A stretch of 64,000 bases of DNA, taken from NCBI GenBank assembly GCA_035578155.1, contig JAPWDM010000008.1, positions 26,126,598 through 26,190,597 on the forward strand, given 5' to 3'. The translations under genes and the position numbers were made by a program. Positions 36,079-49,007 of this stretch are shown piece by piece; position 1 is the first letter of the stretch, and each line of letters starts with the position of its first letter. This DNA comes from Brachynemurus nebulosus. Its lineage: Eukaryota > Arthropoda > Insecta > Neuroptera > Myrmeleontidae. The notes below the pieces were generated by a model. It did no database searches, was not told where the DNA came from, and was given only the letters and a program-made list of their open reading frames with translations.

Positions 36079-36311
36079 CAGGCATGGCCAACATACGGAC
36101 TGTGGGCCGCATCCGACCCGAGTAATTTATTTATATGGCCCGTAAACAATTTTTCAATATTAGTATTATTAGTTTTATTAGTATTTTTACTTAAAGAAAT
36201 AAATGTTTTGTTTAACATTTTTTTTTTTTTAAATTTTAATATTTCATCCGGCTTGTGAAAACATTTTTTCTTTCAATTCGGCCCGGAGGCAAAAACAGTT
36301 GGCTATGCCTT
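36079..36311. mobile_element. 233-bp hAT MITE with perfect 8-bp target duplication
   Basis: AGCTAACC at 36071-36078 and 36312-36319. Left end CAGGCATGGCCAAC, right end GTTGGCTATGCCTT inverted. GGGCCGCATCCGACCCG and CGGCCCGGAGG are typical subterminal hAT sequences. Confidence 0.9.
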
Positions 36312-36319
36312 AGCTAACC

Positions 36320-37169
36320 ACTAGTTTTGTGGATATCTTTAGATTTTTTTTGGGGCGATTAACTTTTACTAAGGTAAAATAATTATGGTTTGAAAATTAA
36401 TTTCTGGAGGTATATGGAGTATATTAGGAAGTTGTTAGGACTTAGTATTGTTTATAACAATTTTATGTGAGTCTAGATATAAAATCTTTATTTTCTCAAA
36501 AACATTACACGAAAATAAAAAAAAGATTTGGCTTAATTATTTAAGTGGTTATAGGTAAAAGTATGTCGTAATTTTTATTACCTATCTTAAATATTTCAAA
36601 GCGAAGATTGAAACAATTTATAAAAATGATCAAAAGCTTGAACAAAAAAAAAAAGAAAGAATAATACCGTTACCGTGTACAACAAAACTTTCAAAAATAG
36701 CAATTTGAGAAAGTAGAAATGTAGTGAAATGTGCTCAAAAATTTTAAATTCGAAAGCGGATTTAATAATATTTGAAATAAAAATTGCAACCAATCATATT
36801 TATTTATATATTTACATTAATTTTTCCAATTAAAAAAAATATTTCATTATAAAATTTGTAAGAAAATTTCATTGAAAAAAATATGTACATTTTTTGTTCA
36901 TTATTTGTATCCGATAATTCAATATACTTATTTATATATTTCATTTTCAATTGAACCAAAATGAAGGCTTTATTTTTATTTAAATTTTTATTTACAACAG
37001 TACAATTATTTCATTATGCTAAATTATGTTTTCTTTGAGAGTAGCCAAAATTTTCAATAAAAGAAAAGGGTTTTGCTTAAATGCAGGAAGAAAAGAAAAT
37101 GATAATTATGTAGGTAATGATGTAATCGTTTGTACTGTTCATATTATGTAACAAAAAATATGTTAGCAG
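36320..37169. other. AT-rich intronic DNA
   Basis: No recognised exon or repeat. Confidence 0.35.
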
Positions 37170-37475
37170 CAGAGCCGAATTTACCTAAGAATACTTGCAG
37201 CACATGCTTAGGAACTCCTATACATATGTAGGGGGTCTCCACAATTTATAAAAAGTAAGCTGTCAACTCCTCACAACTGATCGCTTGAGAATGTAATTGA
37301 TGAAAAATAAAAAATAAAAAATAATTTACAAAAAGTTAACCCTATATAATTGAATGCGTTAAAATTGTATATAACTACTAAAGAAAAATTAAAAAACTAA
37401 TTTTCCAAGTAGTAAACCAAATTTGACTCTACATGAAAAGTGCGTAGGGACCTCTCAAAGGTAAATTCGACTCTG
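37170..37475. mobile_element. 306-bp hAT-like MITE
   Basis: Left end CAGAGCCGAATTTACC and right end GGTAAATTCGACTCTG are inverted. Flanking octamers GTTAGCAG and ATAAGTAG agree at 5 of 8 positions. It lies three bases from the next element at 37479. Confidence 0.7.
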
Positions 37476-37478
37476 ATA

Positions 37479-38160
37479 AGTAGTCTTCGTAATCTTTGTT
37501 ATATTTGTTCAAGTTGTTAAATTATAACAGACCCATTTTGAACGAATGTGTTAAAAATGTAAAGTGTGTACATTTTTATAATGTTCCTGTTTACCAAGAA
37601 AAAAAAAACAATTTTGTATTTATTTCCATGACGCATAACCTCAAAATATAAATAAAATTAACGTTTATCAGTGTTGCCAGAGTGGATTGAAAGCTATAGG
37701 TATTGATGCGCCTGAAAAATTGCATTTTTAAACTGAAAGTTCCGTGGTGGTAATTTTGTGATTGGTGAATCATAAATTATTTTTTATATGTTCATACGAA
37801 TTATCATTTTCAAACAATTATAAATTTTACTATGAATTTTACTAATCTTTTAAATTAGTTTCAACTGTCGGTTTCATCCCTATTCCGTGAGGAAGGTTAA
37901 TAAAAACAATTAAGCGGGAATTATAAACTTCTAAATGCCTATACGAATATGATAATTGCAAAAAAATATTATGTAATTTTCTGATAAGTTACATAAATTG
38001 GCTAAAAATTGTTTTTTACGTACATTTTAAAAATGTAAAAAATGTAACCTTCTGGCAACACTGCCCCGACTTTGATTTAACAGAAGAAAACGTTTTTGAC
38101 CATGTTATTTACATGTTTAACATGATTTGAAACATATTAAACAAAGATTATGAAGACACC
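37479..38160. mobile_element. 682-bp TA-flanked element, family copy 1, with nested insertion
   Basis: TA at 37477-37478 and 38161-38162. Left end AGTAGTCTTCGTAATCTTTG, right end CAAAGATTATGAAGACACC inverted; subterminal GTTTAACATGATTTG matches copy 2 (44611-45479). A second inverted pair at 37669-38063 lies inside. Confidence 0.7.
37669..38063. mobile_element. 395-bp inverted-repeat element nested in the 37479 element
   Basis: Left end CAGTGTTGCCAGA, right end TCTGGCAACACTG, exact inverses. CAGTG ends suggest hAT, but flanking octamers do not match, so the superfamily is a guess. Confidence 0.55.
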
Positions 38161-38163
38161 TAT

Positions 38164-40101
38164 TGTATTGTAAATTAAAATGTTACCGATTTTCGATTCA
38201 CGGATATTGAAATTAAAATGGGCATGTTATTTAAAACGTTAAATTAATTTGTAAAATGTATCAAATTTTTGCAAACAAATAGAATAGGATAGATGTATGT
38301 CGAATTTGTAAAATTATCTTACGCTACAATCAAATTAGTTATTAAAAATTTAATGAATTCTGATAAGAATTTTACAAATTCAGTGTGAAATGAATGCTTT
38401 AGTTAATAAATTAATTCTATTCTCCTACAGGCAACTAAAGCATGCAAAGCAATTTTATTAATTCTGGTACTTATTTCCTTGCAGTATTCCAAAAATTGTA
38501 ATTTTTTTTTAATATACGAGTGTTAGCAAATTTAAAGTATATATTTTATTGTGCTGAAGGATATGTATCTTTTTCTTTGCATATAATTTATTAAATTGTC
38601 TTTGCTTAGAGTTTGTTAAGTTATTTAGAAAGATTGTTTAATTATTTCAATAATGGATTGTTGTATTAAAATTAAAATGAAAAAACAGAACGAGAGCTCG
38701 CGTGTATTTAATGAAAACAGTTTTATACCCACTGGAATTTTGTGTTACTGGGAATTTGGTTGAATTACCTCACTTCCATAAGCGAGTTAAAACGCGATTT
38801 TTTGTAAAAAGGTTATTATAAAAATGTTGCTTGTAAATTTTTGGGATAAAATTTACAAAGAAACAAATTTCATAATTAACTTTTTCGTTAAAGAAGGCAA
38901 TTTTTTTCGAAATATTCACAAAAAATCATGTTTGACAATCGTTCAGCTAGATTGTCAATATAACAAAATTTCAATCGGTACAAAACTGTTTGATGAAATA
39001 CAGGTTAAGCGCTCTTGATCTAAAAAATATTTATGTATTTACTATTTGAGAGTTCCATCGAATTAGTCCTCTCCTATCAGTATGTATCACACTAAAATGC
39101 TATTGATCAATTATTTTCTTTTTTTTAAGATGGGTAAAAATTGTAGTAAAATTGCTACTAAAATAAATATCGCGTCTAGTATAACAATAAAAAATAACAT
39201 TATATTATCATTATTATATCGAAAATAAATCGCTCTCTAAAATCAACTTAACGACTGTGATATTATTCTTTAACTACCATAATCGTAACTATAATTTTTT
39301 TTTTTAAAAAGTAATTAGTCATTATAGTATAAATATACACTACTATATTAAATTTTAACCCTTATCTATTTAAAAATATTGTAAATATATTTTCTAGTAA
39401 TAGGAAACAATATTTTAAAATTAAAAAAATCAATGCTATGAGACAACATCTATAATCATTAATATAATACATTTATATAAGTTTCTTTTTATCACTAATT
39501 GTTCATATATTAGACTTTATTTGCACATATATTAGTTTTTTTTTATATTAATTATTGCTATTTCATTCCTGGTATGTTTAAAATGTTAACAAATTGATAA
39601 GATACTTAATAGTAGGTACTCTTGTACATTCAGCGTTCATATTGAAATTGTTGTGATTTGATTATTTTGGTACAGTGTATTATTACTTATTTCTTCATTT
39701 GTTTTTACCATAACAATAAAATTTATACACGTCTATATCTTTAAAATTAAGTACATTCACTAATAATAATACGTAATACTTCGAAAATTAATATAAGTTT
39801 TTAAAGTATTTGATACATATTAACGAAATTTAACTTTTAACGTCGTCCTTGTAGTCTAAGAGCTGGCGATGGGTTTAGTTAAAATAATTTAATAAGATCG
39901 AGAAGTACACTTTTGGTTCGTTAGAAGCAACTCCAAAAAAATGAGATTGTATTATATATCTTATTCTTTATACTTATGTTTGGATGATTGCATTAACTTA
40001 TGTGTTAATATTGGTACGATTGAACGAAGAAAGAAATTTTTTTCGAATTTATCAATTTTATGTACTTTTACTAAAAGTTTTTTTTTCATTTATATAGGGT
40101 A
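38164..40101. other. AT-rich intronic DNA
   Basis: No recognised exon or repeat; open stretches are low-complexity. Confidence 0.35.
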
Positions 40102-40668
40102 AAAGCCCCTATACCGGAACCCGATCCAATACTGGAACAGTTTTGACATTTATATATTAATGAAGTTATTTCTGAAATAAACCTTTGATAGCAAAAATTA
40201 TTATTAATAGAATGATTATTTTTCAATTTAAATTCACCTTGCATTTAATGTTTCCTTACTTAATTAAAGAAATACATATAAGTATATATTAAACAATTTT
40301 TGTTGAATACAGTATTTCGATTCTTTATTTACGTCTGATACTTAAACCATTCTATGTTTCCTACATTGACGTCTAGATGTCACTCTATGTGTAATATTAC
40401 TCATATTACACGTTTGCTTGTATATCGGTTCCCAACTTCTAGTATCATTAATATTTCTTTGTTTGGATATAGATGTCGACATTTTGTAAAAGAAAAACTT
40501 TAATAAATAAAAATTTTTGGGTTGTATTTTTTTGAAAACATATTCATTGGATTAAGAAAACTTTCTTTCTAGCTTATTAAGAAAAAAACGGGTGTTTAAT
40601 TTATTTGTCAATTTTTATATGCCAGTTTAATTAGACACCTAAAAATAGTGTTCCGGTATAGGGGCTTT
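40102..40668. mobile_element. 567-bp TA-flanked MITE
   Basis: TA at 40100-40101 and 40669-40670. Left end AAAGCCCCTATACCGGAAC is the exact inverse of right end GTTCCGGTATAGGGGCTTT (19 bp). Fits a Tc1/mariner-like or unclassified TA element. No transposase. Confidence 0.85.
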
Positions 40669-43600
40669 TATGTTATGTATACATATTTTTATTGTAAGTC
40701 ACAGTAATGTTGATTTATTAGGTAGAAAGGATAAGAAATATAATTCTACTTCATTATTTTAAATTTTGCTTATAAAACGAATCAAAGGTGCAGTAGAAAG
40801 ATCGTTAATAAAGTCACTGAATAAAAAATTTGCAGATTTTGCACTCAATGAATGTCTAATAACGGGTGTATTTTCAATTTTTCATCTTTAAAAGGAATTT
40901 TTGTGAATTTTTAAAAAAAATTTTGAAATTTTTTACAAAGAAAAAATCCAAAAGAACTATTTTTTTTTACACATTTTTAAAATCGGTGCTAAAAACGTCA
41001 ATATTTTCATATTTGCGATCAGCGAGTGTAGCAGAAGCTAAAAAATTAATGAATTTAAATCACCAATTTATTTTATCCCTCACGAAAGTAATACACCTGT
41101 TAGCATGACAAGACTGCGGGTACGGAAACAAAATAATAGGTCTGTTGCCGTTCTTTTTTTTTTACTTGGTAATTGCTTCAAGTTCCTACTTTATATAGTG
41201 GGGATAAAATATGAAAGTAAAGAAACGATTTCCTTCAGCTTACTGAATTAAAACAAATTTTACAGTTTTTTAAACTACTCAAATAACCATTATGACAACT
41301 ATAAACGGCAACAAATAACTGCGACAATTGTTGTAACTGTTATACTTGATTATTACTGCTCAATTTGCATTTGTACAAATTTATTATTTTTTGAAATTTT
41401 AAACTTCACAACCAACGGCTAGCTTAAAATATTCAAAATCACTAATTTATTTTAAATTTATATACAATAATTTTCGTTAATATGATTAATAAATTTAAAA
41501 ATTTAAAGAGAGTTGGAAGGAAAATGCAGGAACTTTGAAATCACTGCTTAATTTCTACATTTACCTACTGGAGGGGAAGTGAACAACTAACTGAAATTTT
41601 AGTATGCAGGAACGATTTGCTACATTTTTTTTACGCGACGGGAGATATCCGAGTTTCATAAACTATATAAAAATATGGTGATCTTCTGTTCTTCTCTTTA
41701 AGTAGTAGCCCCTCTTTGAACCTTGCGTTCTCTTTTTGGTAGAATAAACTCACACTGTGCTGAGAGTATGGTTCAGGGTCGTGGGCGCCTCTGAACAAAT
41801 TGTCAGCTTTATTAAAAGTAAATCGATCCTAAGCCCTTAGACTAAAAGTTTTCATTCCTTTTTTTATATATTCCTCCTAAAAGTGGGGATCACAGGGTTC
41901 CGGAGGTTACTGATGTTATTGTAAGGAGTTAAGTGGAATGAAATATTAATTTTAAAAATTAGGTGTACTAATAAATTTCGAAATAGAAACTTAAAAAGAT
42001 TTCTCCTATAAATAAATACACAACCGTTAACAACTTGAATATAAATGAAAAAATAAGTAACTTAAGTGTTTCAAAAGATGATTTTTTTTTGAATGAATGT
42101 ACATAATTAAAACAGAAAATTAAGATGCTTATAATTAAATAATAAATTGTATATACTAGTATAAAAAAATGATAATAATAAAAGGAACATCATTTTACAT
42201 TCTGTATTGCTATGGAATGGTCTAGAAAATATTTAATTCTATACTTTGCCATTTACCTTTGTAAGCACCAATTACTTACACACATAGTTGTCTAAGTCGT
42301 GTCGATTTTCTTAATTTTCACGTTCGCTATTTAGTCCATTATTTGGATTACGTTGATAATAAAACTTAGATTAATAAAAGCGTTTCTTAAAACTATTTAA
42401 AAAAGTTTCTTTTTTTAAATTTAGATATATATTTTTTTTAAAGAGTATACACATGTAATTTTGCTTTGGTCATTAATGTATAAAGTTTCGAACCAAACAA
42501 AGAACTAAATAGGTACATCGGTAACTATACTTTAAATACTCCCTCTGGTTAATGGTCAGTAAGTTTCTTCCAGTAGTTTCCAATGTATTAACAATTAGTG
42601 GAATATTATGTTTATTTTGGGTTTAGAATGCAGACAGTATATTGGGTAGATCATCACAATTAAAGAAACTTGAAGAAACTATCCGGTAAAGTGAGAATAG
42701 ATTTAGAGTGTTTCAGAAATAATAAAAATGTACCAATAATCTTTGATAGTAGTAAAATTGTACTGTGAAATTTTTTGTGAAATAGTTGCATTGAACGACA
42801 ACAAAGTAAATATTTACAAAAGTGTAAGTCATGAATTTTATAACGTAAAAAAATTCCTGCAATTCTGAAAAGTGGATAAACAATATTTATTAAATCTCTT
42901 AATAAATTGAGATTATTCTCCATTTTTCATAATATTTATTTTTCCATTAGAATTTAGAATTGAAAAAAATATTGTATGCAACATGTGCAATATAAGTGTT
43001 TTATTCATTAAATCTTACATATCTTGATAAAAATTTTTACCTTGCAAGTTAGGTAATTTGACCCATTTACAGTATTTCCAAAACACTCTGTGTAAATTTA
43101 TCAAAATATTTGTGTATTTGCAAGTCGCAATAAAGGGTATGTTACAATTTTTTTCCTTTTTGGAATTGACTTTGCAGTGTGTTTTATAAATCTCATCTCA
43201 AATCTAGCACTCCGTTTCTTTGTTGAGTTTTAATTGAGTACAGTTTAACACTTTGTAGTCCGTGTATTTGCTAAATAAACTGTATTTTTAGCGAATAGGA
43301 GTAGTGTAATAAATCTGAATAGGTATCAAACTATTAAAAACTACTACTTGGTTGCGTAAATTAAAAAAGGAAATCGAAACCATTAAATAAATAAAAGATG
43401 CTTCCCTAGTTTTGAAAATTGTGGTTTTATAAATTGTAATAATTAATGCATAACTTCACAGCGCTTCTACCAGCGATCCTAGGGTGTCCATTTAATGCTT
43501 CTTTATGTGCTTGGGTGGATAGTGAATGTGTTTGACCTATCACGTCACGCTTTTGAGTAAATTCAGATTGAATTTTATTGAAAAATAGAAAAGTCAAATT

Positions 43601-44610
43601 TAAATTTATGAAAGTTTAACTTCAGAAAAGGATTATGGTACGTTTCAGTATACTATGAATAAAAAAGATTTTTTTACTCTCTTTACTTACAAAATTTGAT
43701 TTTTTAAAAACTAATTTACATAAAATTAAAACCGAAACTCTTCTTTTAAGGTTGCTAGCAACAATACATAATTCCTAAATTAAAACTTATCATATTTTTT
43801 ATAGAATCGAAGTTGAATTAAATATTGTCCCAAAAATGTTTTTTCACCGTTACTAAAATTTTGGACGTACTCGGCTTAATAAAGCCTCATAATCCCCCCC
43901 CCCCTCACCCTCCCCAAAAATTACATTAGGACTACAAAGTGTTAAAACATTATAAAAATAATATCACTAAGCGACTATTATAAAGTAAGATACTTGCGGA
44001 TAATAATGTTCATTTAATTTGCGGTTAATACAAATTATACTTAGATTAATTTGTTTTACCCACACTCAATAAATTCAAGTGAGCCTTATTACCCACAAGT
44101 ACCTTACTTCAAGTCGAATTTCGATTCTTTTAATAAGAGGACTAGAGTGTCAATTTAATATTTGAAAATAAAAAGAGCGTAGGGCAATTTTTTTCGATAT
44201 ATTTTCGAAATATGAAATAAAATTTGAATTAACAGATACTGTATACTGCAATTTATCTGTTTGTTTAGATTATGTTGTTACTTACAGCATAAGTTCATCA
44301 TCACATTGCGAGATCATTAAGAGCACAAGTAGTAAATATTATGTAGATACTTATACAGATTAGTTTAAATTAGCCGAGTACTTTGAAATTATTTGGCAAA
44401 TATGAAAATTTTCCATTATAAAATTTTATATTTGGTCTGCAAGATCGGATAATAATTGTTAATCATGCTTTTTTTTAAAAATTTAATACACTATATTCTA
44501 AAGTATAAAGTACCCGTCTTAGTAATACTGTCAAAGTAGTCACTTATAAATTTTCACTTTTGTAATCTGATGGTCTGATTTTATTTTTCTTAAATAATTT
44601 GCTATGTATA
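40669..44610. other. AT-rich intronic DNA
   Basis: No recognised exon. A C-run of about 11 occurs near 43897. Open stretches at 40866-41108 and 42660-42923 show no family motif. Confidence 0.35.
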
Positions 44611-45479
44611 ATGGTAGTCTTCATAATCTTTATTCAGTTTGTTGAATTTTATCTATGTTGTTCTTCGAACCAGTTATCATCCTCATTATCCATCACGTGT
44701 TAATCTCTTATTTCGAAGGTTGTGAATTTTCTGAGATTGATTAGACCAGTCAATTTTTCTTTCTCGTTTTTTAATTAAATTATAGTAAATAAAAATCAAC
44801 GACTATTTATTAAAAATGCTGCCGGTAAAATTAAATCCTTTGAGAATTAATTTAGACTTTAGATGATGTACGTTAAATATTTAATATTGTTTTCACTCAT
44901 TGAGGAATGAATAGAATATAATTTAAAATATTATTATATTCCACAACAAAGGCATCAAAATTTGAAGCTATGATTCCATTTTACTAAGCCACGGTTGTAA
45001 CCATGGAGATGTATTTGTAAACATTAACGATATTATTTGCCATTGTAATCACGCGAAAGAAAATTTAATTTTCTGCGTTTTTCTGAATTAAATCCGTAAA
45101 GAAACTTTAAGTAATTAAAAGACAACATTGTCTTAAAATAATTTTTCATACATTTATTCAATTTAATTTTATTTATTAATATGACAGTTATATAAAATAA
45201 CTATCATTTATTAATATGACAGTTATATAAAATAAATAAAGTATTTTTTTATGTTTTATTTTCAACCATGAAAATCTAACATAAAAGAATACTTTTTGCA
45301 TATTTTTAATGGATATATAGAACGTATCTACGTAAAGTAACTGTCAATTTTACTAATTCCAAAAAAAAAAAAAACATTGTTGAACATGTTATTTGTACAT
45401 CGGATTTCAATTATTTTTGTTTTCAACATAATACGTTTAACATGATTTAACATATTTAATAAAGATTATGAAGACTACT
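44611..45479. mobile_element. 869-bp TA-flanked element, family copy 2
   Basis: TA at 44609-44610 and 45480-45481. Inverted ends GTAGTCTTCATAATCTTTAT and AATAAAGATTATGAAGACTA. Subterminal GTTTAACATGATTTAACATA matches copy 1 at 37479-38160. Confidence 0.7.
45172..45236. repeat. Tandem duplication of ~35 bp
   Basis: ATTTATTAATATGACAGTTA plus following ATATAAAATAA occurs twice, separated by CTATC, within the element at 44611-45479. Confidence 0.8.
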
Positions 45480-45481
45480 TA

Positions 45482-46060
45482 TGTTTCATTATTTATATTA
45501 ATAGTTCTGGTCTTAGCAATCTATCAAGCAATGAAAAAAAATAAAATAAAATAGGAAAAAAAATAATGATTCTAGATTTTGAAATCAATTTTAAAAATTT
45601 CTTTATTGATGTGATTAAAAATCTCATATGTACTCGTTAATGTTAGTATGTGAGATACATTTATAAAAAAAGTTTTATGTAATATTTTATTTTTTTTTTT
45701 AAATTTTTAACTTAAACAGCTTTATTTTAAACTATTTTTAGTGACAGTCAAGTGTCGTTTATATTTTATGTATATAATAATCTATTCTATTATGCACTAA
45801 TCACAGCTCAAGCAGTCGAACAGTGTTCCACTGGTATGGAAGAGAACAACTGCGTCTGCACAATCCTAAACCCTAGAAAAACCTACTTATCGTTTACGCA
45901 AACTTAAGATGAAGAAATAGATATTATTATTTATTATTATAAAACATTTTTAAATTTTAAATATCACTCGCCTACAGTAACATAATCATTCTTTGAGTAC
46001 AACTGTTTCCATTTTAAATTTGAACAAAACGAACAAAAAAAATAAAAGTTAAAATCTAAA
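45482..46060. other. AT-rich intronic DNA
   Basis: No recognised exon or complete repeat. Confidence 0.35.
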
Positions 46061-46980
46061 ACCCGACTACGGAGAAACGAAGTGACGTTTTAATCCGACG
46101 GGAGCTTTTAATCGGCTAATCATTGTTACATAATCATGAATGATATCTAATCTTTCAATAAAAATTTTGGATTAAGCATTTCTCACAGAAATTTTAATTT
46201 GGAATAACAATTATCCTTTATGCTATCCTATTCTATTTTAAATTATAATTAAATCAATCAAGGTAGGTATTCTTCAAATGTGCTATGCTATGCTATGCTA
46301 TGATTAGTTCGGAAACAAACACAAAGAATAATATTTTTGTCAGTTGGTAAGTATGCATTACTGTGATCATATTGTGGTAGTTGTCGATAGTTATTATTAT
46401 ATTTATGGTATAAATTTTTGTATAAACTTTTTTTTTTAATCCTCAAATTAGCTGGAAATGAAAACTGTGTACCACAAGTAATAACTATCCTTTAATCAAT
46501 TTCGTTGACAGGCAGCACCATGGTCACAATATTGCATACGTACCAACTTACCAAAATATATTTCGTTGTGTTTGTTTCCGAACTAATCATAGCATAGCAT
46601 AGTATATTATATCACATTTGAAGAATAGCTTATTTTCATATTCTACAGACTGGCAGACTGGTTCAATAATATCGATGCTTTTCTGCTTCAACTTCATGTC
46701 TCTGAAACTACTACCTACTTTACTTAACACTTTTTGATGTTTATTATTTATGTGTGGCAGAAGCAGACAATTAAATATTTTTAACTACAAGCTTTTCAAG
46801 TTTTTAGGGAACACGAGATTATAGTCTGCTTTTTACTGTATAGAACAGTAAGTTATAATTTTTATAATAAAATTTCGCTAAATATGTGATAACAGATATT
46901 TGAGGTTGAGACAGAATAGCATCAATATGTAAACAGACTGTTAAAAACATCACCTTGTTTCGATTTTACTGTAGTCGGGT
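46061..46980. mobile_element. 920-bp element with ACCCGACTAC ends
   Basis: ACCCGACTAC at 46061-46070 and its complement GTAGTCGGGT at 46971-46980 are inverted ends; the first is followed by GGAGAAACGAAGTGACGTTT. The end is shared with the repeat starting at 23512. A palindrome occupies its centre. Superfamily unknown. Confidence 0.6.
46268..46628. repeat. Palindrome inside the 46061 element
   Basis: Arms about 46268-46382 and 46510-46628 are inverse copies: TATTCTTCAAATGTG, GCTATGCTATGATTAGTTCG and GGAAACAAACACAA on the left, complements on the right. GCTATG is repeated in tandem in both arms. The loop is about 130 bp. Confidence 0.85.
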
Positions 46981-48006
46981 AAAAAAAACTAAATGTACAT
47001 AAGTTAAATTACTTATTCTTTAAACTTTAGTTAATTATATAATTCGGAAAATATTTAAATAAAATTAATTCGTTTCCAACAAATGTTTATATACGTCAAT
47101 ATAAAAAAATAATTAATTAAATATATTTGAAAATTATAATAATACAAACCAAATACTGTTTAAAAAATTGTTTCATCATAACGATTTATTTTAAATTTTG
47201 TACTCGAGAATGAAATGCAGAGACCTATTTATAGCACGCTCAAGTCCAATTTATCACAGCCCTTTTCATCAGTTACCAAACAATAATCACAAAATTAATA
47301 CCGAAAAGAAACGAACTTATTTAACTAAATAACAGCCAAAAGATAATTATCGTTATAAAAAAAAAATTATAATTGTTCAAATTGTTTTTTTTCTTTCAAA
47401 TTATTTAATAATAATAATAATTATTAGAGTCAATATTCGTATTATTGACTATTATTCTGTAAAGTCTATCTTTTATATTGTGTACTGCTGATGCATTTAT
47501 TGAATATATATATAAACGTACACACAGGATAGACAGGTGTTTTAATAATAAATCGAAAGTCAAGGATCGATATTAAAGCAATGATGTAAACGATTTATTG
47601 CAACAAGATAGACTTTACAGGCACAAGATGTTGCATTATTTTTGTATATTTTATATACCGAAATAAATTTACTAACAATATTATTAATTTTTTAATTTTC
47701 TAAGAAAATTATTAGATATTTTAAAAATTTTTCAATTTGATTTAGGTATGATTGTTTTTTTTATTTTTTATTTTTTATGTCAGGTTATTTATCATCTAGC
47801 TTTGTGTTTTACCAGCGAAATGGTAGTAGAATATATTACTAATCTTTACATTTGCAATTCTGTAGGGTTTCTCTTATAGCATTATCTATATGTTGTGTGA
47901 AACGACAACAAAAGAGAACACATTTATAGTTCGGTTCATTTACACAATTTTTGGCAGTTAGACAACTTCAACGTTAACTTCAACAAGTATATTAAAAAGG
48001 GCAATC
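46981..48006. other. Intronic / 3' flanking DNA, nothing recognised
   Basis: AT-rich; no exon or repeat recognised. Confidence 0.35.
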
Positions 48007-48012
48007 TTTATT
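48007..48012 (-). terminator. AATAAA poly(A) signal candidate for the near isoform
   Basis: Minus-strand AATAAA about 345 bp after the stop codon at 48357-48359. Plausible 3' end of the near terminal exon; not proof in AT-rich DNA. Confidence 0.35.
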
Positions 48013-48356
48013 AGGTTACTATTTATACACAAGTTACTATTATTAAAATTTATTTGCGGGGGTATGTGTTTATAAAAAATAACTGATTAGTGTTTAACAA
48101 TTTGATTATAAATATGTCCAGCCTTTTGTTGTTGTCGAGTATTGATTACCTATTAAACTAAAATATGTATTAAACTTATAGGTAAAAATAATGTACATAT
48201 ATTTCTTCTCTATTTGGAGCCAAGTGCGGCTTGGTAAATATTATAGCCATCGTTAAACGTTAAAAGTAACGGCACAAATGCGCGACTAGAACCAGTCCAT
48301 AGCACCGCTGTGTCTGCGGGAGTCACTCACTATTGATATGAGAAGCAATTACGGTC

Positions 48357-49007
48357 TCATTGGTGAGGGTTACTCTCCTCTTCAGTGTCGAGTGGACTCG
48401 GTGACAGGAACTTGCGTACATATTTGGGATAGTGTGTTTTTTCATGTGCTTTAAGAATAGTACTCCTAGAAAACGTTTTACCACAGAGTGCACACCGGAA
48501 CGGCCGCTCTCCAGTATGTACACGACAATGGTCTTTCATATGATGGCGGAGTTTGAACGCCTTTCCACAGAATTCACATTTAAACGGTCGATCGCCCGTG
48601 TGCGCCGGTAAATGAGCTATCAACGAACCAACGTCCGGAAAAGATTTCCCACAAAATTTACATAAAACACCACTGCCGGCACTGGCACTAGCCGCGGCTG
48701 CCTCTAAGTCCAGATCCATAGCCGTGTGTTCGCCCGCCGTTGACGCACCTGGATCCACTGATAATGAAGGCGGTTGTTCGTGGGTAGCACGTGAAAATGC
48801 ACTTGCTGCTGCTAGGGCGGCCTCGGGTGGTACGCCGCCCAAGCTTGGAGGTAATCCTTGTAGTTGGTGTAATATTGGCTCTCGATATTTAAGCGTTTCC
48901 AGACTATGCGAGAGGATGTGTCGCGTTAACTTACTCTGATGTGGAAATGTGGCACCACAGTACATACAATGATAAGTGTCTCTTGTTCCCTCTATATTTA
49001 ACATTTC
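48357..49007 (-). CDS. BTB-ZF gene, near 3'-terminal exon with four C2H2 fingers
   Basis: Acceptor TTTGTTTGGTTACAG ends at 49008; the exon opens EMLNIEGTRDTYHC in phase 0 and runs 216 codons to TGA at 48357-48359. In the joined 624-residue protein the fingers are residues 420-442, 522-544, 550-572 and 578-600. Finger 1 is separated from the other three by an 80-residue Ala/Pro/Ser-rich spacer; fingers 2-4 have TGDRP/TGERP linkers. After the last finger comes the basic tail YPKYVRKFLSPSP and an acidic end. The exon is clearly GC-richer than its surroundings, as expected of coding DNA. Together with the BTB exon it should make a nuclear, DNA-binding regulator that dimerises through the BTB domain. 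I do not recognise the exact orthologue. Confidence 0.9.
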   Translation of the reverse strand, partial: EMLNIEGTRDTYHCMYCGATFPHQSKLTRHILSHSLETLKYREPILHQLQGLPPSLGGVPPEAALAAASAFSRATHEQPPSLSVDPGASTAGEHTAMDLDLEAAAASASAGSGVLCKFCGKSFPDVGSLIAHLPAHTGDRPFKCEFCGKAFKLRHHMKDHCRVHTGERPFRCALCGKTFSRSTILKAHEKTHYPKYVRKFLSPSPLDTEEESNPHQ

